From NCBI RefSeq assembly GCF_018219455.1, contig NZ_CP056122.1, positions 1,178,001 through 1,242,000 on the forward strand: 64,000 nucleotides of DNA, in the 5' to 3' direction. This stretch comes from Moritella sp. 5 (GTDB lineage: Bacteria; Pseudomonadota; Gammaproteobacteria; Enterobacterales; Moritellaceae). Shown piece after piece: positions 57,080-64,000 of the stretch (positions are counted from its first letter, which is position 1; each line of letters opens with the position of its first letter). The notes beneath the pieces are model-generated. The model worked only from the letters and a program-made list of their open reading frames with translations. It did not search any database and was not told the DNA's origin. Made by a program: the position numbers and the translations under genes.

Positions 57080-57097
57080 ACTGATTATGGAAAATTA
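57080..57097 (-). promoter_or_regulatory. Weak BaeR-box-like site before baeS
   Basis: On the minus strand TTTTCCATAAT lies about 50-65 bases upstream of baeS and agrees with the BaeR box at about 12 of 18 positions. It could mediate autoregulation; the match alone is not strong. Confidence 0.3.
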
Positions 57098-57164
57098 AAT
57101 AGTAGGTTGGGACAGAGGAGACTGTTTTTCGTTATATAAACTGAAATGAATTTTGGCGATAAAT

Positions 57165-57201
57165 AAAAACCACCACCAATTAATATTGTGTGGTGGTTTT
57201 T
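57165..57201. terminator. Bidirectional terminator before baeS / after the lipoprotein gene
   Basis: AAAAACCACCAC (57165-57176) pairs perfectly with GTGGTGGTTTTT (57190-57201), 13-base loop. It ends the lipoprotein transcript, isolating it from baeS. Confidence 0.85.
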
Positions 57202-57247
57202 GCTGGAACATTACTTTTGGAATTCAATTAACGTGCTGATAGCACCG

Positions 57248-57766
57248 CTATAGTATTGCAACTTCAATAGGCGTCTCTTGTATTGTTTCCTCATAATAGC
57301 TGGTTGTGTCTTCCTGGGTTAAGTTAATCACCTCGATTAATAATTTATGTTGATGACTTAGCAGGTAGATTGAGCCTGAATATGCACAGTTTTCTGAATA
57401 CACTTGCAGGACTCTGCTGCCGACTTTAGGGGCGAATTTATGCCCTGAGACTTTATTATATTGTGTGTATATATTGATATGACAAGCGCTACCGCCCTGT
57501 GATGTTATTGTTAATTGCTGCGATTTAGCTGCAGTGAATTTTTGTGTTATTGGTGCCACTATATCCTGTAATTTGAGGTCATCATTCTCGGTGGAAATGA
57601 AGCCATCATCGTCAGAGAGTAACTCTAGTTTAGGACCATCGACTGCAGGAGTGGCAACATTCCCTGTGGGGCTACTTATATTTCCCGTTGGAGTGTCGCT
57701 TCCACTATCACTACAAGCAGAAATAAAGGCAATATTACAAATAATCAGTGTTTTAATAAATTTCAT
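57248..57766 (-). CDS. Predicted lipoprotein, function unknown
   Basis: 172 residues. A lipobox FISAC puts the lipidated cysteine at about residue 18; the next residue is Ser, which favours the outer membrane. A low-complexity Ser/Gly/Thr/Pro linker follows, then a small beta-rich domain with two cysteines. I do not recognise the domain. It starts 9 bases after the LruC-type gene stop, so the two are one operon and may act together at the surface. Confidence 0.7.
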   Translation of the reverse strand: MKFIKTLIICNIAFISACSDSGSDTPTGNISSPTGNVATPAVDGPKLELLSDDDGFISTENDDLKLQDIVAPITQKFTAAKSQQLTITSQGGSACHINIYTQYNKVSGHKFAPKVGSRVLQVYSENCAYSGSIYLLSHQHKLLIEVINLTQEDTTSYYEETIQETPIEVAIL

Positions 57767-57775
57767 GATCTGTTC

Positions 57776-59902
57776 CTAATCTACGATTTTATGAAAATCG
57801 GGGTTATCAAACCAAAACTCGTTATTGACGCCATCACTGATGATGTAGTTATTGAACTCAGGATAGGCGCAAGAAATATCTGTTTCTTCGAGTGGTGCTT
57901 TCCATTCTGTGTTACCAATCTCAGTAGCCCAAGGTAAATTGGTTGAGGTTCTGAATGTGGTAGTCGGTGGATTTGAGTCATCATCACCAAGTCCGAAGTA
58001 ATCACTGTTACCTAAATCCGTGAGAGGTTTATCTGGTAAATGAATCTCTAAATCACGTCCAATTTGCCCACTAAAGAAATCATTTCTGGAACTATTTTCG
58101 GCCCCAAATATAAAGGGGTTCAGTGGCATGTCTGGCATGCTAGCAACATCAATTGGACTATTTAATGGGATATTGATTTCGAATGTAAAGATACTCGTGT
58201 TGCCCATACAAGCAGGTTCGGTATTAAAGTAGAACTCTCCACAAGTGGAAGTGAATTCTGTTTTTAAGTTATCAGAAATAACAACGACAGCATCAGTCTG
58301 GCCCGCTTCTAAAACACCATCGGTAGACGCTGATACAGAGTTAAAACTGACGCGTAATAAGTCTTGATCAACATTACTACGTAGTATTCCGGGTAAGTGG
58401 ACTGCAAAACCGTTGGAATATGAGGCACCATAATTGACAAGTTCACCTTCTATATCGATACGAGATACTTCACCGTTTTTAACGGTCTGCACTACTCGAT
58501 AAAAAATAACGACATCGTTAAAATCATAGTCACCTTGTTCTGGCCAGCGATCTTCGTAAGCCAGAGTTACATACTCATCTTCACCTGGGTAATAAATACT
58601 GGTGGTATTACCATCTGCAATGGCAACCGGATAATCTTCGACTTCACCATTTGTGTAACCACCACCACTGGTTATATTATCTTGATCTCCGACACGGAAT
58701 CGCGCCCACGTATTACCGATTACTGCGGTTGCTGGTACGGTGAAAGCGAGATTATGTGAATCTGAATCTAACTGCAAACTATTAAATACATGCTCGTCGG
58801 CATCATCAAAGTCGCCATCTTGATTCCAATCAAACCAACCATTGAAATAGGCACTTGCTTGACTACCATTGATCGTTGCATTGATTTGAGCATCTAGACC
58901 TGTAATAAGTGAGGTTTGAAATAGAATACCATCTTCATCTGCAAGGTTATCTGCATCATCTGTACTGGGTGCTACGTTAGCATCACCTTCTGCATCAACA
59001 AGGTCTCCAAGTATATAATTGCTGTAGTCAATGAGATGCCTTGCACCATTTACCGCTAAGCTTGTTCCATATGATTCGGGGGCATCACCATAATCTGTAC
59101 TCGTTGATACAACGGCTGCTTCTGAACAACGAGCGCCGTCATTACTGTTACTTGCTGAGGCTTTAGCAAAATACACGGATGCGCCAGTAATATTGTTTGG
59201 ATCTGTAATGTCAGTCCGGTAAATATTACCGTCATTATTACGAAGGAAATAAAGATAACCAGCAGAGTCGAAATAAGCTGCACCAAATGCGCTACGCGGG
59301 GATTTAAATCCTGTGTAGGCTACATTGGTTGCAACACCTGTTGCTGGGTCAATACGGTATAAGTTACCCGTTCTACCTTCTACTCCGTATATGTTTCCAT
59401 CGATAGGGTGGAATGCAAAGTCAGCAATTCGAATACTTTTATTCGATCCCACTACTTTTGTCAATGTGAGGTAGTCAGGTGCACTACTGTCTAGATTCGT
59501 GTAATAAAGGCCAAGGTAGCGGCGATAGAAATAGAACTTGTTATCTTTTATATCACCGACAAAAAAGTTATTGTTTGGTGGGTTAGTAAAGTTTAAAACG
59601 GTTGCTTTAAAATCGCTATCAAATTTGACTATTGCTAGTTGATGACGGTCAAAACCATAGATATATTTATCTGTGTTATTGAAGGCAATCGCATTAATCG
59701 AATCAGAGCCCAAGCCATCATCGGTTTGTAGCGTTGTGATTAAACCTGAACTCAGGTCTACAGATTTATAATGTGTTTTTCCATGTTTGTATTGGGATAA
59801 AAATGCTTCAGTCGGGCAACTAGCAAAAGGCGCCGAGATAGCATTTAAGCTATAAAGGCAGGTAGACATTAATAATAGTGTCTTGTACTGACATGTTTTC
59901 AT
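57776..59902 (-). CDS. LruC-domain/GEVED-domain surface protein
   Basis: 708 residues with a signal peptide (cut near AISA, residue 24). N-terminal part (about 30-260) resembles a YVTN/propeller-like region of the DUF6923 kind; a DYGDAPESYGT segment and a GEVED domain (ending NGEVEDYPVAI) occupy about 270-430; the C-terminal 270 residues form an LruC domain beginning near YEDRWPEQGDYDFNDVV. Acidic Asp-rich loops in the middle may bind calcium. LruC-domain proteins are exported and often surface-exposed; their function is not known. Probably co-transcribed with the next lipoprotein. Confidence 0.78.
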   Translation of the reverse strand: MKTCQYKTLLLMSTCLYSLNAISAPFASCPTEAFLSQYKHGKTHYKSVDLSSGLITTLQTDDGLGSDSINAIAFNNTDKYIYGFDRHQLAIVKFDSDFKATVLNFTNPPNNNFFVGDIKDNKFYFYRRYLGLYYTNLDSSAPDYLTLTKVVGSNKSIRIADFAFHPIDGNIYGVEGRTGNLYRIDPATGVATNVAYTGFKSPRSAFGAAYFDSAGYLYFLRNNDGNIYRTDITDPNNITGASVYFAKASASNSNDGARCSEAAVVSTSTDYGDAPESYGTSLAVNGARHLIDYSNYILGDLVDAEGDANVAPSTDDADNLADEDGILFQTSLITGLDAQINATINGSQASAYFNGWFDWNQDGDFDDADEHVFNSLQLDSDSHNLAFTVPATAVIGNTWARFRVGDQDNITSGGGYTNGEVEDYPVAIADGNTTSIYYPGEDEYVTLAYEDRWPEQGDYDFNDVVIFYRVVQTVKNGEVSRIDIEGELVNYGASYSNGFAVHLPGILRSNVDQDLLRVSFNSVSASTDGVLEAGQTDAVVVISDNLKTEFTSTCGEFYFNTEPACMGNTSIFTFEINIPLNSPIDVASMPDMPLNPFIFGAENSSRNDFFSGQIGRDLEIHLPDKPLTDLGNSDYFGLGDDDSNPPTTTFRTSTNLPWATEIGNTEWKAPLEETDISCAYPEFNNYIISDGVNNEFWFDNPDFHKIVD

Positions 59903-60103
59903 AAGCAGTCCCTTGATTGCGAAGTATTATAGTAAATATCATTGGTACTGTTGTTATCGCATATCTTGTGCCATCTTTTTTGTACTTTAAAAACATAGAT
60001 TTATTTTTTTGTTGTTTTTTTATTTGTTAAATTAATCGCATTTTAAGAATTAATTTTCGCAAAATGCAATTTTAATTCGCAGTTTGCAAAGAACACAGTT
60101 GCT

Positions 60104-60135
60104 TTGTTAATTTGTTAATTTATTAATTTATTAAT
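60104..60135. repeat. 8-bp tandem repeat, four units
   Basis: TTGTTAAT twice then TTATTAAT twice, without gaps. It lies about 340 bases upstream of the maltoporin ATG and directly before copy B of the conserved element. Repeat number could vary by slippage. Confidence 0.7.
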
Positions 60136-60139
60136 TATT

Positions 60140-60239
60140 CAGTTTGCAGCTTAGATCACATTTATTAAATGAGTTGAATTTTATGTAATTCAGAGCGCTA
60201 ATATAGCGATTTAGACGATTAAACATGATCCAGTTAACA
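60140..60239. repeat. Conserved non-coding element, copy B (upstream of maltoporin)
   Basis: Second copy of the element found at 53877-53975. It shares TTATGTAATTCAG (60181-60193) and the 25-base block at 60215-60239. The first block contains a perfect right CRP half-site (TAGATCACATTT) but a poor left half. It is 236 bases before the maltoporin start. Confidence 0.7.
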
Positions 60240-60360
60240 GTGTCTTTTATGTGATGCTTTTAAAATCATGTAAATACGCCCTGCTTTGGTGATCTTCCTC
60301 ATAAAAATAGGCCACTTATTTTTTTCTCAGCCTTTTTCATCCTCCTTAATTAAACGAGGG

Positions 60361-60370
60361 GTGGAGGAGG
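60361..60370 (+). promoter_or_regulatory. MalT-box-like sequence
   Basis: GTGGAGGAGG matches the MalT box GGGGAKGAGG at 9 of 10. A weaker inverted match lies at 60338-60347. Position about 105 bases upstream of the maltoporin ATG fits MalT activation; no malT gene is in the window. Confidence 0.45.
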
Positions 60371-60474
60371 TCAGTTATTTGAAAATTCTTTAGTATGAAT
60401 TTGTCTTCTGAGCCAATCCTATCCTGGTCACGGCTCGAAAAATGAAACCAAACTCATTCAAGGATTTAGATTAT

Positions 60475-61713
60475 ATGAAAAACTTAAATCGTGTTGCGAT
60501 TGCTGTATCAGCAGCCTTACTTTCTTCTGCAGCTGGCGCTGTTGATTTTAATGGCTACATGCGAGCTGGTACTGGTATTAGTGGTAATAATGGCGAAAAC
60601 ATTAGTTTTGAAAAAAACAAAATTGGTCGTTTAGGTAATGAAAATGATCTTTATGCTGAGTTTGGTTTCCGTCAAGAATTACCAGAAATAACCGGAATGG
60701 AAGAGCAAACTTGGATTGTTGACGCAATGATCGCGCAGGGCAATTTTGGTAATAATGGTTGGGAAGACGGTGACTTCAACGTGGCTCAATTTAACGTACA
60801 AGCGACGGGACTGATTGCGAGCGATAAAGAAGCAACTATGTGGGCGGGTAAACGCTATTACCAACGTAAAGATATTCATATTACTGATTTTTACTACTTA
60901 AATACCTCTGCGGGTGCTGGTGGTGGTATTGAAAACTTAACAGTAGGTCCTGGTAAATTGTCTGCAGCTTGGATGCTCGATGAAGGTAGCCAAAAAAGTT
61001 CGAATGGCTTATCTCAAGACCACTCATGGTCTAATGATTCTAAGGTAAATGGTAATATTTTTGATGTTCGTTATTCTGGCCTTGAATTATGGAGTGGTGC
61101 AAATTTAGAAGTCGCAGCGATTTATAATTTTGCCAATAAAAAAGCAGAACAAACTCTAGAGGCTGATGATGGCGTGATGTTAACGGCTATTTTACAGCAG
61201 GGCTTAAGCAACGGTTTTAACCAAACCGTATTGCAATATGGTACCAGCTCTTATGGTGCTCAAATGTCTGACTTAGGCAGTGGTGCTTGGTTTGACCGTT
61301 CAGGAAAACAAAACGATGCGACGGGTTACCGCGTGATTAACTGGGGTGTGGTTAGTTTTGGCGATAAGATCGAAGTGGGTCACCAATTAATGTATGCAAA
61401 TTCTACTGATGTAGGCTTGGTCAAAGAAGAGCATGAGCTGCTCAGTGCTGTGGTACGTCCGATGTACAAATGGAATCAGAACATGAAAACTATTTTGGAA
61501 TTAGGTGTGTTCTCTGAATCACAAGGTTCTACAGATAAAGGTGGTAGTAAAGCAACCATTGCACAAGCATGGTCAATGGGGGAAGGTTTCTGGGCTCGAC
61601 CTGAATTGCGCGTATTCGCGTCATACATCACAGATGATGAAGGGACGACTTTGGGATCAAGTAAAGGCGATAGCGACTATACTATAGGTATGCAAGTTGA
61701 AGCTTGGTTCTAA
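60475..61713 (+). CDS. lamB: Maltoporin (LamB family)
   Basis: 412 residues from the ATG at 60475, chosen because the signal peptide (cut after SAAGA) begins there and AAGGA precedes it; an in-frame extension to 60442 is unlikely. The mature start VDFNGYMRAGTGIS and the segment MWAGKRYYQRKDIHITDFYY match LamB, and the chain ends in aromatic AWF. It forms a trimeric outer-membrane channel for maltose and maltodextrins. It is slightly shorter than the 446-residue E. coli protein. Confidence 0.92.
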   Translation: MKNLNRVAIAVSAALLSSAAGAVDFNGYMRAGTGISGNNGENISFEKNKIGRLGNENDLYAEFGFRQELPEITGMEEQTWIVDAMIAQGNFGNNGWEDGDFNVAQFNVQATGLIASDKEATMWAGKRYYQRKDIHITDFYYLNTSAGAGGGIENLTVGPGKLSAAWMLDEGSQKSSNGLSQDHSWSNDSKVNGNIFDVRYSGLELWSGANLEVAAIYNFANKKAEQTLEADDGVMLTAILQQGLSNGFNQTVLQYGTSSYGAQMSDLGSGAWFDRSGKQNDATGYRVINWGVVSFGDKIEVGHQLMYANSTDVGLVKEEHELLSAVVRPMYKWNQNMKTILELGVFSESQGSTDKGGSKATIAQAWSMGEGFWARPELRVFASYITDDEGTTLGSSKGDSDYTIGMQVEAWF

Positions 61714-61801
61714 TACCTCGCGTATAGCTGGCATAAGTAGAAAGCAAGATAGTTAAAAAGGGGACGAATTTTTGTTTGCAGCAAAAACCCCGAATTATAA
61801 G

Positions 61802-61838
61802 AATGCCTGACAGTGAAAGCTGTTAGGCATTTTTTTGT
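61802..61838 (+). terminator. Intrinsic terminator after the maltoporin gene
   Basis: AATGCCTGACAG (61802-61812) pairs with CTGTTAGGCATT (61820-61832) with one wobble, then a long T run. Confidence 0.82.
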
Positions 61839-61956
61839 CATATTGATGTCATGATATGAAGAACAACTTGTTGTAAAACGAGCCGAGTCGTCCTTCTAAA
61901 GCGTTTTGCCGTTTACGGTAAGTACTCAGTTTTAATATTTTTCCGCTGCTGGCGAG

Positions 61957-63636
61957 TTACTTTAATTTGAAGTAACAGATCGAACTGATTAGCTCCTTGC
62001 TAAGACCTGATAGTGAAGATGCTGAAGTCATGGATACTTGGGCGCGAGTCGTGTTTTCCTCGGTGACTTGATTGACATCGTTAACATTGGTCTGGATCTC
62101 ATCAAGTGTGTTAGTTTGCAGTAATGACGCGGCCGATGTCTCTTTGGCAATGTCTTTAATTTGCTTAACGGACATATTAATTTCATCTATCACGTTACCA
62201 GCATTCGATACATGCTCCACACTTTCTAGTGATTTGGTATGACTGTTATTGATGGTTGATACGGCGACAAGGGTACTCTTCTTAAGCGTTTCCAGTGTTA
62301 ATTGGATTTCAGCTGTCGCATCTTGAGTCCGTTTCGCTAAATTTCTGACTTCATCAGCAACTACTGCAAAACCACGACCTTGTTCACCAGCACGAGCCGC
62401 TTCAATGGCTGCATTTAACGCCAGGAGGTTGGTTTGTTCGGCAATGCTTTTGATGACCTCAAGGATACTGGTAATGCTGTCGGCTTCGGTATCCAGTTGC
62501 TGAATGGCAGAGACTGAATTTTCAATTTCGTCTGCTAAATTTTTAATAGACGTAATGGTTTCATTGACGATTGTTTTCCCTTTTTTGGCCGATTCAATCG
62601 CATTATCTGATTTAGTCAGTGCGTCGTCTGCATGTTCAGACACTTGTGTTGAAACGGAATAAAGCGCGTCGACGGAACTAGAAAGCTTGGTCATTTGTGA
62701 ATGCTGGAATTCTGCTTCATTAATCCTTTGCTTGTTGTCACTGAGCAGGCCATCGGTCGACTTGTTTAAATTGTTAGCGAGTAACGTGACAGACTTAAAA
62801 ACATTATTCAGGTTGTCAGTCATGCTGAATACCGATCTTTTTATTTCACTAATTTCGTCCAAATCGTCTCCAGCTTCGAGCGTTCGACTAAGGTCACCCT
62901 TGGCTAGGCAATGTGTCACTGACACAATGGATTGTAAATCTCTCTTCAGTTTTCGAAGCATTAAGAAGGACATAATAATAACGATAAAGAAGATGCTGAT
63001 TGCTAGAGTCGTCGATTGAATAACAATTTTATTTTGAGCTGTAATAATTTTTTCTGACCGTATGCTGACTAATTCGTCATGCATCAGATTGATAGCTTCA
63101 ATGGTTTCAACAACTGGTGGAAAAGCGAGGTTAGCCGCCTTTTCTGCTTTTTTTCGGACGACAAACGTTGCCTTGGTTAGCCAAACATTGGTTAATGTTG
63201 CTAGTGATGAATTAAGGTGTTCAGCTCGCTTTACAAGTTGGTCCCGAGTATAAAATACGCCGTCCTCTTGAGTGAGTTTCAGTACCGAATTCCATTCATT
63301 TTCAAGCGTTGTGTTCGCAGTCAATAAACTGGCTACGTAATCGTTAATCAGCGTTTCAACTTTAGTGGTGGCTTCTTCTAGCTGTGCTTGTTCCACTGCT
63401 CTTGCTGAGAACTTCATGCCCATATCTTCTGAAAATTTATAGGCTTTGAGAATGTCTTTCCATTTATTGTTAATGTTTGAATAAAATTGTCTAATTTCAG
63501 AATCTAAGACGATGTTTTCAACCACGGCTCGACTATTGACGATGAGATTGACAGAAATAAACAGCAATGAACACAGTAACACAATGACAAGGCTTGATAT
63601 TTTAAATGATAGCGTTAAGTTTTTAAATAAATTCAA
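61957..63636 (-). CDS. Methyl-accepting chemotaxis protein
   Basis: 559 residues. Membrane helices at about 10-30 and 200-222 flank a helical periplasmic sensor domain of about 165 residues; HAMP follows (about 223-277) and then the signalling coiled coil. Its tip reads [25 protein letters not shown] with the usual conserved block and binds CheA/CheW. The ligand is unknown. There is no C-terminal CheR/CheB-binding pentapeptide; the chain ends CYFKLK. Confidence 0.93.
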   Translation of the reverse strand: MNLFKNLTLSFKISSLVIVLLCSLLFISVNLIVNSRAVVENIVLDSEIRQFYSNINNKWKDILKAYKFSEDMGMKFSARAVEQAQLEEATTKVETLINDYVASLLTANTTLENEWNSVLKLTQEDGVFYTRDQLVKRAEHLNSSLATLTNVWLTKATFVVRKKAEKAANLAFPPVVETIEAINLMHDELVSIRSEKIITAQNKIVIQSTTLAISIFFIVIIMSFLMLRKLKRDLQSIVSVTHCLAKGDLSRTLEAGDDLDEISEIKRSVFSMTDNLNNVFKSVTLLANNLNKSTDGLLSDNKQRINEAEFQHSQMTKLSSSVDALYSVSTQVSEHADDALTKSDNAIESAKKGKTIVNETITSIKNLADEIENSVSAIQQLDTEADSITSILEVIKSIAEQTNLLALNAAIEAARAGEQGRGFAVVADEVRNLAKRTQDATAEIQLTLETLKKSTLVAVSTINNSHTKSLESVEHVSNAGNVIDEINMSVKQIKDIAKETSAASLLQTNTLDEIQTNVNDVNQVTEENTTRAQVSMTSASSLSGLSKELISSICYFKLK

Positions 63637-64000
63637 GCTAAGTACCTGCTGTCTAATAAATTCTGTTGAAAAGGCGATTGAGAAATAAGTTTTTTGACAA
63701 ACGTCTCAGTTTGAAGAAACTTTGTAAACCATATGTCACGGATGAGGTAAATAGAAGTGCTTTCACCATAATTGCTTGGTCGATTAATACTTTCCCTCAT
63801 CCATTTCACATTTATATAACATTTTGCAAACATTTGTTATTACCCTTTGGAAGTATCTGTTTTTGTTCGCTGGTTTATCTGAACGTCACTCACACTTTTT
63901 GTATGAGAGAATATATGGAAAATGGACATAAGCATATTTTGAGGGTGTTGAAGTGCTAATACAGAAGGGATATTTCGAGTTAGCGAGGCTAGCTAACTCG
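63637..64000. other. Region at the right edge
   Basis: 364 bases with no gene I can support; overlapping short reading frames on both strands look non-coding. The last 25 bases form a hairpin (63976-64000). Confidence 0.4.
63976..64000. terminator. Hairpin at the window edge
   Basis: CGAGTTAGC (63976-63984) pairs with GCTAACTCG (63992-64000), 7-base loop. It may end a gene beyond the edge; any T-tract is outside the window. Confidence 0.4.

Larger units (their letters stand above)
59903..60474. other. Intergenic regulatory region before the maltoporin
   Basis: 572 bases between divergent genes. It is very AT-rich at its left end, and holds an inverted repeat GCATTTT…AAAATGC (60038-60067), an 8-bp tandem repeat (60104-60135), copy B of the conserved element (60140-60239), and MalT-box-like sequence (60361-60370). 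Confidence 0.6.

Noticed and set aside
57165-57201. Hairpin considered as a BaeS leader regulatory element
   Set aside because: It is a perfect stem with flanking A and T runs about 130 bases from baeS, better explained as the terminator of the lipoprotein operon.
63666-63959. 97-codon + strand reading frame near the right edge, and a minus-strand frame at 63633-63833
   Set aside because: They overlap each other and the MCP promoter region; composition looks non-coding and no start signal is evident.

Overview
The window looks like chromosomal DNA of an AT-rich marine gammaproteobacterium. Gene order around purB–hflD–mnmA–rluE–icd, a monomeric-type isocitrate dehydrogenase, the VC1184-type aminotransferase, yqiJ–yqiK, and epmC–yfcL all point to the Vibrio/Shewanella/Moritella neighbourhood. 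A Moritella-like psychrophile is my best guess, by inference only. I see no rRNA, tRNA, CRISPR array or complete insertion sequence.

Layout. 1-1.7 kb: start of glpB and all of glpA (anaerobic glycerol-3-phosphate dehydrogenase) with a GlpR-like operator. 1.9-3.7 kb: LysR regulator divergent from a short-chain dehydrogenase. 4.4-8.8 kb: four-gene polar/general amino-acid ABC transporter (aapJQMP type) with a CRP-like site in front and a terminator-like hairpin between the binding-protein and permease genes. 9-11.8 kb: small accessory genes on the + strand (degenerate zinc ribbon, GNAT, ABC-type ATPase, GFA protein, NTF2-like protein, gene relic). 11.9-14.4 kb: ahpF and ahpC with a near-consensus OxyR site. 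14.5-22 kb: two GNATs, an outer-membrane protein, yqiJ–flotillin, an Mpo1-like protein, and a PLP enzyme beside a 2OG-Fe dioxygenase. 22.3-31 kb: purB–hflD–mnmA, rluE, an acyltransferase, and monomeric icd. 31.7-40.1 kb: LysE exporter/LysR pair, a CnoX-like co-chaperone lacking both active-site cysteines, a short DUF1800 protein, a BCCT transporter, then ABM, PhzF, LysE and DJ-1 family genes. 40.3-45.7 kb: phosphohexomutase, assimilatory nitrate reductase with a sigma-54 promoter and two NtrC-like sites, and TrhA. 45.8-49.1 kb: a MITE-like element, a membrane-anchored protein, and epmC–ATP-NAD kinase-like–yfcL. 49.7-53.9 kb: secreted lipase, its foldase, and glgX. 54-57 kb: BaeS/BaeR-like two-component system and an eight-EF-hand exported protein. 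57.2-64 kb: a lipoprotein and LruC/GEVED surface protein pair, a maltoporin, and a chemotaxis receptor.

How they may work together. The most system-like part is 54.0-57.1 kb. A BaeSR-type envelope-stress pair sits directly upstream of a gene for a repeat-built calcium-binding protein. The leader of that gene carries a match to the BaeR box (two direct repeats, 11-bp period) and nested inverted repeats next to the ribosome binding site. A second lead is a 99-100-bp non-coding element present twice, beside glgX and in front of the maltoporin, suggesting shared control of glucan use. The nitrate reductase gene carries what looks like a full nitrogen-control promoter. All regulatory calls come from reading the sequence by eye and are untested.
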